The translations under genes were made by a program, and so were the position numbers. A DNA stretch of 20,277 nt from NORP240 sp942492445 (GTDB lineage: Bacteria > Pseudomonadota > Gammaproteobacteria > Pseudomonadales > Pseudohongiellaceae): the NCBI GenBank assembly GCA_942492445.1, contig CALOEW010000092.1, forward strand, positions 1 to 20,277, given 5' to 3'. Below the pieces are notes generated by a model. That model had not been told where the DNA came from, did not search any database, and saw only the letters and a list, made by a program, of their open reading frames with translations. The first letter of the stretch is position 1; every line of letters starts with the position of its first letter. Positions 7,355-15,456 of this stretch are shown here, in pieces.

Positions 7355-9913
7355 ATGGCGAAATCGTGCCCCACACTCATCCTGTTGGCTGCCTTGCTGA
7401 TGTCCTGTACTGGAACTGTCGATACCCGTCTTACTCCAGAGCCCGGGGTCTCCCGTGCTCTGGCCGCCGAGCGGTACGCAACCCTTGCCGATGTCCATTA
7501 CACGCTCGATATCCAGCTGCCGGAGGAGCGTCGGGAACCGGTTACCGGTTCGGTCACTGTCAGCTTCCGGCGCCTTGCGGGAGCCGGCCCGCTGGTGCTG
7601 GATTTCCGCGCACCTGCCGATCATGTCCAACGTGTCCTGCTTGACGGAGAGCCGGTTGCGTACAGTCTGCCGACCGACCATATCGTGATCCCGGCTGAAG
7701 CGTTGAGGTCCGGTGTTCAGTCCGTTTCCGTCGACTTCCGCAGCACCGATGCGGCGCTGAACCGCCGCGAGGGTTTCCTCTATTCGCTGTTCGTCCCGGA
7801 CCGCGCCTCCACCGCCTTCCCGCTGTTCGAACAGCCGGACCTGAAGGCACGCTATACACTGCGGCTTACGATTCCCGGGCACTGGCAGGCACTGTCCAAC
7901 GGCGCCCTGCTGTCCCGTGACGCCGATCCTGACTTCAGCGCGCAGGATCGTCTGGTTTTTGCCGAAACGCTACCCCTCAGCTCCTATCTGTTTGCCTTTG
8001 CCGCCGGGGAATTTTCCGTGGAAAGTGCCCGGCGTGACGGGCGCACCTATCGGCTGTTTCACCGCGAGACCGACGCGGATCGGGTGGCGCGCAATCGCGA
8101 CGCGATCTTCGACCTCCATGCCACGGCGCTGGGCTGGCTGGAGGACTACACTGGAATCGACTATCCCTTCGGCCCGTTCGATTTCTTTGCCGTGCCCTCA
8201 TTTCAGTTCGGGGGCATGGAGCACCCGGGCGCCATCTGGTACCGTGCCGACAGCCTGTTCCTGGACCAGGGGGCAACTCGCGTCCGGGAACTGGGGCGCG
8301 CCAGCGTAATCGCCCACGAGACCGCCCACATGTGGTTCGGTGACCTGGTCACCATGCGCTGGTTCAACGACGTCTGGATGAAGGAGGTTTTTGCCAACTT
8401 CATGGCGGCGAAGATCGCCGGCCCAGCCTTTCCCGAGCTGGACCTGGACCTGCGTTTCTTCCAGGCCCACCACCCCGCCGCCTACTCCGTGGACCGCACC
8501 GCCGGCACCAATGCCATACGTCAGTCACTGGAGAACCAGCGCGAGGCCGGCTCCCTGTACGGTGCTATCATTTATCAGAAGGCACCGGTGGTCATGCGCC
8601 AGCTGGAAGGGCTGATTGGCGAGACGACCCTGCGGGAGGGACTGCGTCGTTACCTGTCGGAAAACCGGTTCGGCAACGCCGGGTGGACTGAGCTTATCGG
8701 GATACTGGATGGCCTCACCGAGGAAAACCTGTCGGCCTGGAATCAGGCCTGGGTGGAGTCACCGGGCCGGCCCCGGGTACACGCCCGTTGGACCGGCGAT
8801 GGCATCATCGTTTCCCAGGCAGACGATCAGGCCGGCCGCGGCATTCACTGGCCACAGCTTCTGGTGCTGGCCGTGGGCCGCGATGGCGAGGTCACGGAAC
8901 ACGGCGTAACCCTGCGCAGCGCCAGTGCCAGGGTGCCGCTCACGGGCGCGACCGAACCGGACTTTATCCTGCCCGGTGCCGATGGCATCGGCTATGGACG
9001 CTTTGAACTGAATCCGGACAGCCGCCGCTACCTGCTCGCGAATGTCCATGACCTCGTTTCCCCGCTCCACCGCGCCGTGACCTGGCAACAACTGGTCGAA
9101 GAGCTGCTGGAAGACCGGCTTCAGCCCCTGCCCCTGTTGCAGGCGCTGCTCACCGGTGTGCGCCGTGAACCGGACGAACTGATCACCCAGCAGATTCTCG
9201 GCCTGCTGCAGAGTGTCTGGTGGCGCTACCTGTCCGCAGCTGAGCGCGAAGCCCGGGCCAACGGACTGGAGTCGGTCCTGTGGCAGGCACTGGAGCTCGC
9301 CGAAGAGGCCGGGCGCAAACGCGCTGTCTTTGATACCTTGGTCCAGGTCATCGTCTCGGAACCGGGCGTCGCCCGCCTGCGGCGGCTCTGGGCCCAGGAA
9401 GAGGAACTGCCGGGTCTGCCACTGCAGGAGCCCCAGTTTATCGAGCTGGCCGAAGCGCTCGCGCTGCGTGGCGTAGCCGATGCCGACACCATCCTGGAGC
9501 AACAGGAGAAGCGCATCGAAAACCCCGACCGGCTGTCCCGCTTCCGCTTCGTGCGGCCGGCATTCAGCATTGAAGCGTCGGACCGGGAGGCGCTGTTCCG
9601 CTCCTTCAGCGACCCGGACAACCGCGGGCAGGAGGCGTGGGTCCTGGCGTCCATGGGCGCCATCCATCATCCGCTGCGCGCTGACGCCTCCGTGGCACTG
9701 ATCCGGCCGGCCCTGGAACAGCTGGAATCGATCCGTGACACCGGGGACATATTCTTCCCCCTGCGTTGGCTGCATGCCACGCTGGATGGTCACCATTCGC
9801 TGGAGGCCGCCGACACGGTGCAGCAGTTCCTTGATGCCCATCAGGACATGGAACCCAAACTGCGTGGCAAACTGCTGCAGGCGGCCGACGGGCTGTTCCG
9901 CGCCGCCAGATGA
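7355..9913 (+). CDS. M1 family zinc aminopeptidase, predicted lipoprotein
   Basis: An 852-residue zinc metallopeptidase of family M1 (gluzincin), which removes N-terminal amino acids from peptides. The N-terminus MAKSCPTLILLAALLMSC is a textbook lipoprotein signal with lipobox LMSC, so it is probably membrane-anchored in the periplasm. A beta-rich N-domain is followed by the exopeptidase motif GGMEH (286-290), the zinc motif HETAH (321-325) and the third zinc ligand Glu344 in MKEVFANF, at the expected 18-residue spacing. A beta domain and a long helical ERAP1-like C-terminal domain complete it, so the length is normal for the family. An in-frame ATG at 7259 has a closer GAAGG but would put 32 residues in front of the signal peptide, so 7355 is preferred with some doubt. 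It is convergent with the NRAMP gene. Confidence 0.92.
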   Translation: MAKSCPTLILLAALLMSCTGTVDTRLTPEPGVSRALAAERYATLADVHYTLDIQLPEERREPVTGSVTVSFRRLAGAGPLVLDFRAPADHVQRVLLDGEPVAYSLPTDHIVIPAEALRSGVQSVSVDFRSTDAALNRREGFLYSLFVPDRASTAFPLFEQPDLKARYTLRLTIPGHWQALSNGALLSRDADPDFSAQDRLVFAETLPLSSYLFAFAAGEFSVESARRDGRTYRLFHRETDADRVARNRDAIFDLHATALGWLEDYTGIDYPFGPFDFFAVPSFQFGGMEHPGAIWYRADSLFLDQGATRVRELGRASVIAHETAHMWFGDLVTMRWFNDVWMKEVFANFMAAKIAGPAFPELDLDLRFFQAHHPAAYSVDRTAGTNAIRQSLENQREAGSLYGAIIYQKAPVVMRQLEGLIGETTLREGLRRYLSENRFGNAGWTELIGILDGLTEENLSAWNQAWVESPGRPRVHARWTGDGIIVSQADDQAGRGIHWPQLLVLAVGRDGEVTEHGVTLRSASARVPLTGATEPDFILPGADGIGYGRFELNPDSRRYLLANVHDLVSPLHRAVTWQQLVEELLEDRLQPLPLLQALLTGVRREPDELITQQILGLLQSVWWRYLSAAEREARANGLESVLWQALELAEEAGRKRAVFDTLVQVIVSEPGVARLRRLWAQEEELPGLPLQEPQFIELAEALALRGVADADTILEQQEKRIENPDRLSRFRFVRPAFSIEASDREALFRSFSDPDNRGQEAWVLASMGAIHHPLRADASVALIRPALEQLESIRDTGDIFFPLRWLHATLDGHHSLEAADTVQQFLDAHQDMEPKLRGKLLQAADGLFRAAR

Positions 9914-9992
9914 TTCAGAGGTAGATCCAGCATTTTGTATAAAGAATTTCCGTCAAATTACCACAATACTCTGGGGATTGAGCAACGGTTCC

Positions 9993-11210
9993 TTAAAGAC
10001 CAGCCACCACCTGCAGCAGGGCACGCCAGCCCAGCGCCACGGTCACGACAAAGATCAGCCCACCCGTGAAATTCTGGAACCGTCGGTTTCTATAATTGCC
10101 AAGGACCGCCTCGCGGTTCATCAGCCACAGCAGGACGCCCACCACAACCGGCAGAGCAATACCATTGGCCACCTGGGCAAAGCGGATGATCTCGATGGGG
10201 CTGATGGCCTGCGAAGAGAACAGCACGCCAAGTGCAAGGACTCCCATCCACACCGAGCGAAAGCCAGGGTGCCGCAGGTCTCCACCCCACCCCAGGCAAC
10301 CGCTGGTTACATAGGCGGCGGCCAGTGGTGCGGTGATCGCCGAGGTTATGCCGGCAGCGAACAGACCGATACTGAGCAGATAGCGCGCCGCGCCACCGAA
10401 CAGTGGCTCCAGACTGAGCGCGAGGTCGGCCGCACTACCCACGCCGGTGTTTTCCACCGCAGCAGCCGAGACGATGATGGACATCGAGACCAGCCCACCC
10501 ATGGCCACAGCCACCACGGTGTCGCGCCGAGCGTCGTGCAGATGTGCCGGCCCCTCCCACTTGGCCCGCACCAGCGAAGCATGGAGGAACAGATTGTAAG
10601 GAACCACAGTGGTGCCGATCAACCCGACCACGGTGAGCAGGCTGGCGTCGCTGAATGTCGGTATCAGCAGTCCCCGAAACAGCGGCCCGGGGTCCGGGCG
10701 TGTCAGCAACGCTGTAACCAGAAAGGCAAGGCTCATCAACACCACCAGCAGTATCAGAGTCCGCTCCATGACCCGGTAGCTCCCCAGGTACAGCAACAAG
10801 AAGGCCGCCGCCCCGATCGGGAGGCTCAGGTAGCGCGCAATTGCCTGACCCTCCACGCCAAGCAGGGTTTCCAGGCCCAGGCGGCCGCCGCTGATGTTGC
10901 CAGCCTCGTAGGCGGCATTGCCTACCACCACCGCGCACAGGATCAACAGCAGCACGGCTGCGCGGGACCAGGGACGGTGGCGCAGCTGTTCACGCAGTAC
11001 GTGGGTCAGACCCTTTCCGGTGACCAGGCCGACGCGGGCAGCCATCTCCTGCAGCACCATGGTGGCCAGCACCGACAGCAGCATGGCCCACATCAGCCCG
11101 TAGCCGAAGTTCACCCCGGCGAGCGTGCAGACCGTGACAGTGCCGGGGCCGATGAAGGCGGCGGCCACCAGCGCACCGGGGCCGGTATGACGTAATCCGT
11201 TGCGGAACAT
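9993..11210 (-). CDS. NRAMP-fold metal transporter with non-canonical binding motifs
   Basis: A 405-residue inner-membrane protein with about 11 helices that aligns along its length with NRAMP (MntH-type) proton-coupled divalent metal transporters. The first helix reads ALVAAAFIGPGTVTVCTLAG and the sixth GTTVVPYNLFLHASLV. In classical members the metal is bound by DPGN in helix 1 and MPHN in helix 6; here these are Gly21-Pro-Gly-Thr24 and Val203-Pro-Tyr-Asn206, so the Asp, the helix-1 Asn and the Met are all replaced. Manganese or iron import therefore should not be assumed. A different ion such as magnesium, as in NRAMP-related magnesium transporters, or a different coupling is possible. The ATG at 11210 has an AGG about 9 bases upstream. 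A stem-loop lies 54 bases before the start. Confidence 0.88.
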   Translation of the reverse strand: MFRNGLRHTGPGALVAAAFIGPGTVTVCTLAGVNFGYGLMWAMLLSVLATMVLQEMAARVGLVTGKGLTHVLREQLRHRPWSRAAVLLLILCAVVVGNAAYEAGNISGGRLGLETLLGVEGQAIARYLSLPIGAAAFLLLYLGSYRVMERTLILLVVLMSLAFLVTALLTRPDPGPLFRGLLIPTFSDASLLTVVGLIGTTVVPYNLFLHASLVRAKWEGPAHLHDARRDTVVAVAMGGLVSMSIIVSAAAVENTGVGSAADLALSLEPLFGGAARYLLSIGLFAAGITSAITAPLAAAYVTSGCLGWGGDLRHPGFRSVWMGVLALGVLFSSQAISPIEIIRFAQVANGIALPVVVGVLLWLMNREAVLGNYRNRRFQNFTGGLIFVVTVALGWRALLQVVAGL

Positions 11211-11263
11211 CGACCAGACCTGAGCAATCAGAATGATTCCGGATGATGCAGTAGCGGCCCGGG

Positions 11264-11290
11264 CCCGTCAAACCCGAAGGCACTGACGGG
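11264..11290. promoter_or_regulatory. Stem-loop in the divergent region before the NRAMP gene
   Basis: CCCGTCA and TGACGGG form a perfect 7-bp stem around a 13-base loop, inside the 184-base gap between the minus-strand NRAMP gene and the plus-strand Vps62-like gene. It could be an operator or part of the NRAMP gene leader. I could not match it to the manganese (yybP-ykoY) riboswitch or any other known leader. An overlapping GGCCCGGGCC palindrome adds local structure. Confidence 0.35.
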
Positions 11291-11394
11291 GAGACTGCAA
11301 GTATGACCCAGTTCAAACCTTTTAATTTCAGGGTTGTCTGTAGTGAGCCCATCAATTATTGTGGCAGGGACTGCGAAAGCTTGAATGAGTGACG

Positions 11395-13353
11395 ATGATT
11401 AATCCTTACACCTACCCCGGAATTCTGCTTATCGGCATGCTCGTTGGCTGTCTGCTGAAACCTGACGGCGCCCTGGCCCAGTCCTCGGACGACAGTGCTC
11501 TGGCTTCGAGGTTTGCACCAATCATCCACCTTTCAGCGCCGGATTCCGAAGGTGTTCAAGTCGATCTCCAGGGAGGCAGCTACCCCTACAACGACTTCCA
11601 CCCCATGCGGGTCGATAACCTGCTGTCGCAACCTCCGGGCACTACCATCGACCTCAGGCTGAAAAATCCCGTAACTGTCGGCCAGGATACCTTTCCGGCA
11701 GCTGATTATGCTCTCGACGTTCCGGGCTATATCAATTTACTGGGGGCCTCCGGCATCAGGTCAGCGAGTAACAGCCTGCTGTTCAATCCGCTCTGGAGTT
11801 CCGCCCAGACCGATGAGCAACTCGCTTTCAAAGCACGGGCCGGTGAACCCACTGTCTATTTCCGCGTTTTTCGAGACACGGATTCCCAGTATCCGTTGCC
11901 AATCGCCGTCCAATACTGGTTCTTTTACTTTTATAACGACTGGTTTCTCAATCACCCGGGAGACTGGGAAAGTGTCACAGTCTTCCTGAATGCAAACGCC
12001 GATCCCAGGGAGATCGTATTTTCAGCCCGCTATGAAGCAAACAGGTATTCCTGGGCCAATGAAATTTTTGAAGACAGCCGTTCAGACGAACATTTTTCGG
12101 TTTTCGTATCCAACGGTGGCCACGGCTCCTATGCGTTCCCGGGTGAGACAAACTATTCCGGCATCAAGGATACACATTGGGGAGACGGAGGCACTCTGGA
12201 TTTCCAGGTTGGAGACTATGCCTTGATTGACTTGAGGCAGCTGGAAAACAACCAAAACAGCTGGGTCTGGTTTGAAGGTCGCTGGGGCAATGACGGCGTT
12301 GACATCAGCGACACCGAGGATCCTGCTCCGCGCGGGCCCATGTTCAGAAAAGACGCGGAAAACGGTGGTGACTGGTTTCGCTCAAACAACAGGCCCTATG
12401 ATCCGTTTAATGATTGTAAACGACGGGACTACGGAGCCACCATCTATGACCCCTGGTACTGGGCCTCCGGGTATGGGCTGGACATGCCCTGGACCTCCCC
12501 CGCTGACTGTCTGGATTCTTCATTCAATATAATGGCACCTGCAGGAATAGAACGCGCAGTCGTTGGCGATCAGGCCTTCTTCCGCTGGGAACCTGTCGCC
12601 AATGCAAGCGGGTACAAAGTATTTCTCGGGCTCAGCTCCGGTGAGTATCTCTACGAATACGCTCCTGACGGTCCATTCAGCTTCAGCACCACCCTGGAGA
12701 ATGGTACCTACTACCTGGCGATAGTCGCTTACAACCAGTTCAGTGAAAGTGAGCTGTCCCAGGAGGTCGTTGTCACCGTAGGTCCGAACAGTACCCCGCT
12801 TGCAGCGCCAGCGGACCCGGCTGTCCTGGTGGAGGATGAATCTGTGACAATCAGCTGGAGCACGGTATTCGGCGCTTCCGGTTACACGGCTCAATATGGA
12901 CTTGTTTCCGGGCAATACCTCGATTCGATTGACCTTGGTACTCTGACAGAAGTCAGCACAGAACTTCCTCCCGGCTCCTACTACCTGAAAATAGCTGGAT
13001 ACGGTGGCAACAAGCAACCAGGGTTGTACACGGATGAGCTTGAAGTGTTCGTGTCCGAACCTCTTGACACGCCTGTGGTACTGTCACCGGGGTCGACGAT
13101 ACCGCCGGTTCCGGAAATAACAGGTCTGTCAGCAATACTGCGATGGGAAGCCACCTCGGGGGCCACGTTCTATAAGGTGAGTTTGCGCGATTTCACAGTC
13201 AACAAATCAGTCATTAACCTGGACAGCCTGGAATCGACCAGTTTCGTGGTGACCGGCCTGGAACCGGGGCACAGCTATTGGTGGACTGTCCAGGCCTGCA
13301 ACAGCTCTACCTGCGGAGATTCTTCCGGCAGGCACTATTTCCAAACGAAATAA
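11395..13353 (+). CDS. Secreted Vps62-like protein with three Fn3-like C-terminal domains
   Basis: A 652-residue exported protein. Residues 1-28 are a Sec signal peptide (core ILLIGMLVGCL, cleavage after ALA). Residues about 35-370 resemble the Vps62/DUF946 family first named from a yeast vacuolar-sorting gene and common in plants: an RFAPI start, then QYWFFYFYND (173-182), HPGDWESVTVF (187-197) and NGGHGSYAFPG (240-250). Residues about 381-465, 466-556 and 557-652 are three fibronectin-III-like beta domains, each with a FFRWEP/ISWST/LRWEA strand and a GTYYLAI, GSYYLKI or SYWWTV strand. The family's biochemical role is unknown; the domain layout suggests a surface or extracellular binding protein. 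The start is the ATG at 11395; a GTG two codons upstream is possible. It is divergent from the NRAMP gene. Confidence 0.8.
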   Translation: MINPYTYPGILLIGMLVGCLLKPDGALAQSSDDSALASRFAPIIHLSAPDSEGVQVDLQGGSYPYNDFHPMRVDNLLSQPPGTTIDLRLKNPVTVGQDTFPAADYALDVPGYINLLGASGIRSASNSLLFNPLWSSAQTDEQLAFKARAGEPTVYFRVFRDTDSQYPLPIAVQYWFFYFYNDWFLNHPGDWESVTVFLNANADPREIVFSARYEANRYSWANEIFEDSRSDEHFSVFVSNGGHGSYAFPGETNYSGIKDTHWGDGGTLDFQVGDYALIDLRQLENNQNSWVWFEGRWGNDGVDISDTEDPAPRGPMFRKDAENGGDWFRSNNRPYDPFNDCKRRDYGATIYDPWYWASGYGLDMPWTSPADCLDSSFNIMAPAGIERAVVGDQAFFRWEPVANASGYKVFLGLSSGEYLYEYAPDGPFSFSTTLENGTYYLAIVAYNQFSESELSQEVVVTVGPNSTPLAAPADPAVLVEDESVTISWSTVFGASGYTAQYGLVSGQYLDSIDLGTLTEVSTELPPGSYYLKIAGYGGNKQPGLYTDELEVFVSEPLDTPVVLSPGSTIPPVPEITGLSAILRWEATSGATFYKVSLRDFTVNKSVINLDSLESTSFVVTGLEPGHSYWWTVQACNSSTCGDSSGRHYFQTK

Positions 13354-13403
13354 GCGCAATCTGATGGTGAGAATTTCCCTGGCGATTGGAATTCTGCCGG
13401 CCT

Positions 13404-14204
13404 TCAGGCGCCCCGGAACCGGGGCTTGCGTTTCTCCATGAAGGCGTTGCGCCCTTCCCGGTAGTCTTCGCTCTCGAAGCAGGCGTCCACCAGCTCAGCC
13501 ACGTATCCCGGACTGGCCTGTCCAGGATTGACGACGATTTCCCGCACCGCCGCCTTTACTGAACGGATGGTCAAAGGCGCATTGTGGATCAGCCTGTCCA
13601 CATACTCCGTGACCAGGCTGTCCAGGTCTTTCCGGGCCGCCACCTGGTTGACCAGGCCGATTCGCAGGGCCTCGTCGGCTTTCAGGAATCGGGCGCTGAA
13701 CAGAATATCCTTTGCGAACGACGGCCCGACGATGGACGTCAGGGTCTTGATGGATTCATAGCCATAACCAAGGCCCAGCTTCGCGGCAGGTATGGCGAAT
13801 AGCGAATCATCACTGGCAAGGCGGATATCCGCGTTCAGAGCCAGTGCCAGCCCTCCTCCAACACAGTATCCCCTGATCTTGGCGAGCACTGGTTTCTCGA
13901 AGCCGGCCAGTGCAGACTGGGCTTCATCGAAGGCGTTTTCGTATGCCTGCTGCTTTTCCCGATTGGAACGCAGAGTCTCAAACTCAGAGATGTCGGCCCC
14001 GGAAACAAATGCCCTGTCACCGGCACCCTCCAGGACTACCAGGCGCACGGACTCAACCCGGGCCATGTCCTTCAGCACCTGAGCCAGCGCCTGCCACATG
14101 TCCAGTGACATGGCGTTATGCCTTTCCGGGTTGTTGAAGGTAATCAAACCGACGTTGCCTTCGATTCCGGCAAGCAGTTTTTTGCTGGGAGATTTTATCA
14201 TCAT
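13404..14204 (-). CDS. Enoyl-CoA hydratase/isomerase (crotonase) family protein
   Basis: A 266-residue cytoplasmic crotonase-fold protein acting on an acyl-CoA. Visible are NNPERHNAMS (24-33), the oxyanion and CoA-binding stretch AFVSGADISEFE, and GYCVGGGLALALNADIRLA (112-130). Both catalytic glutamates of true enoyl-CoA hydratases are missing: the usual GGGCELA is GGGLALA (Ala120) and the usual QPE is IPA (Ala140). Simple hydration is therefore doubtful; isomerase, decarboxylase or thioester-cleaving activity is possible. It is the third gene of the unit with the deacetylase-like and CoA-transferase genes, 32 bases after the latter. The ATG at 14204 matches where the homology starts. A GTG at 14258, overlapping the upstream gene, is an alternative, and neither has a strong binding site. 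Confidence 0.87.
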   Translation of the reverse strand: MMIKSPSKKLLAGIEGNVGLITFNNPERHNAMSLDMWQALAQVLKDMARVESVRLVVLEGAGDRAFVSGADISEFETLRSNREKQQAYENAFDEAQSALAGFEKPVLAKIRGYCVGGGLALALNADIRLASDDSLFAIPAAKLGLGYGYESIKTLTSIVGPSFAKDILFSARFLKADEALRIGLVNQVAARKDLDSLVTEYVDRLIHNAPLTIRSVKAAVREIVVNPGQASPGYVAELVDACFESEDYREGRNAFMEKRKPRFRGA

Positions 14205-14236
14205 GCCGTCAATGTCCACGCAGATCCGTTCTAAAG

Positions 14237-15439
14237 TTACCGTTTCTGGGAAAAGCACCGAATCGCCCCACTTGCGGCGAGCAGCTCTATTTCGTCGTCC
14301 TCATAGCCGTATTCACTGAGTATTTCCCGTGAATGCTCACCCCTTTCAGGACCTGGAGCACGAAAATCACCGTCCTGATCAAACCGCGACAGATTGATCG
14401 GCGATCTTATCAGCGCCAGGTCTCCCAGAGATTTGTGATGAGCGGTCCGGGTCATCTTCAGGTGGCGAACCTGTTCATCATCAAAGGCCTGATCAATACG
14501 GTTTATCGGGCCGCAGGGGATGCCGGCCAGGTTCAACGTGGACACAAGCTGTGCACTGGTGAATTTCCGCGTGATCCCGTTAACCTCCTGCCACAGGGCC
14601 TCCCGATGCTCACGGCGTCCGTCCACGGTGCCAAAGCGGGGATCCGCCAGCAATCCGGCAGCATCCATGGCGTCGCAGAATGCCCGGAACATGCGGTCAG
14701 TACTGGCCGCCAGGTTAACCTGCCCGTCACTGGCATCAAACACCCCCATAGGCGAGAGTGTCGGATGGTTGTTGCCTTCCTGAGTCGCCACCTCGCCGCT
14801 CATGGTGTAGCGCGCCGCCTGGAAATCGAGCTTGCACAGCATGGATTCCAACAGCGAGGTGTGCACCCACTGGCCTTCTCCGGTCTTTTCACGATGTAAC
14901 AGAGCCAGCAGAATGCCCTGACCCAGGAACATGCCGGCGGAGGTGTCACTGACGGCAATGCCGGCCCGCATAGGTCCCCCTCCGGGTTTACCGGTAATTG
15001 ACATCAGTCCGCTCATACCCTGCACCACCTGATCCACAGCCGGTCGAGCCGCATACGGCCCATCCTGGCCGAAACCGGAAATGCTGGCGTAGATAATAGC
15101 GGGATTAACCTGCCGGATTGCCTGGTAGTCTATGCCCAGACGAGTCGTTACGCCAACGCGAAAATTCTCCACCAGGATATCCGTTTCTTGCGCCAGACGC
15201 AGCAACACTTCACGACCCGCTGCGGACTTCAGGTCCAGGCAAAGACTGCGTTTGTTACGGTGCAGATTCTGGGAATCCGGACCATGCCTGTCCCCGGCGA
15301 TATCGCCACTGAACGGGGGTTCGATCCGGATGACATCGGCACCCCAGTCAGCCAGCATGCGAACTGCGGCGGGCCCGGCCCGGGCTATGCTCAGGTCCAG
15401 AACCTTGTAACTGGCAAGTGGCAGGCTGCTGTCAATCAA
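14237..15439 (-). CDS. Family III CoA-transferase (CaiB/BaiF)
   Basis: A 400-residue class III CoA-transferase, which moves CoA between carboxylic acids through an aspartyl-CoA intermediate. The N-terminal signature ASYKVLDLSIARAGPAAVRM followed by LADWGADVIRIE is typical. The nucleophile is Asp165 in AVSDTSAGMF, followed by GILLALLHREKTGEGQ. Length is normal for the family (formyl-CoA transferase, CaiB, racemases such as Amacr). The substrate is unknown. The partner crotonase just downstream suggests activation and processing of a carboxylic acid as its CoA ester. The start is set by a good AAGAGGGA 6 bases before a TTG at 15439; an in-frame TTG at 15460 has no such site. Confidence 0.9.
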   Translation of the reverse strand: MIDSSLPLASYKVLDLSIARAGPAAVRMLADWGADVIRIEPPFSGDIAGDRHGPDSQNLHRNKRSLCLDLKSAAGREVLLRLAQETDILVENFRVGVTTRLGIDYQAIRQVNPAIIYASISGFGQDGPYAARPAVDQVVQGMSGLMSITGKPGGGPMRAGIAVSDTSAGMFLGQGILLALLHREKTGEGQWVHTSLLESMLCKLDFQAARYTMSGEVATQEGNNHPTLSPMGVFDASDGQVNLAASTDRMFRAFCDAMDAAGLLADPRFGTVDGRREHREALWQEVNGITRKFTSAQLVSTLNLAGIPCGPINRIDQAFDDEQVRHLKMTRTAHHKSLGDLALIRSPINLSRFDQDGDFRAPGPERGEHSREILSEYGYEDDEIELLAASGAIRCFSQKR

Positions 15440-15445
15440 CTGATT

Positions 15446-15453
15446 TCCCTCTT
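15446..15453 (-). promoter_or_regulatory. Ribosome binding site that fixes the CoA-transferase start
   Basis: AAGAGGGA on the minus strand ends 6 bases before the TTG at 15439. It lies just past the TGA stop (15457-15459) of the upstream deacetylase-like gene, so ribosomes finishing that gene would be well placed to restart here. Confidence 0.6.
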
Positions 15454-15456
15454 GAA

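Noticed and set aside
8759..9841. Minus-strand open frame of 360 codons inside the aminopeptidase gene
   Set aside because: Antisense to a well-supported gene with all catalytic motifs; no recognisable domain and no ribosome binding site.
9735..11195. Long plus-strand open frame (486 codons) across the NRAMP gene
   Set aside because: Composition is His/Gln-rich and low in hydrophobic residues. It is the antisense shadow of a clearly real transporter gene and overlaps the end of the aminopeptidase gene.
11264..11290. Manganese riboswitch (yybP-ykoY) before the NRAMP gene
   Set aside because: A simple stem-loop is present, but the conserved multi-stem core of that riboswitch could not be found.
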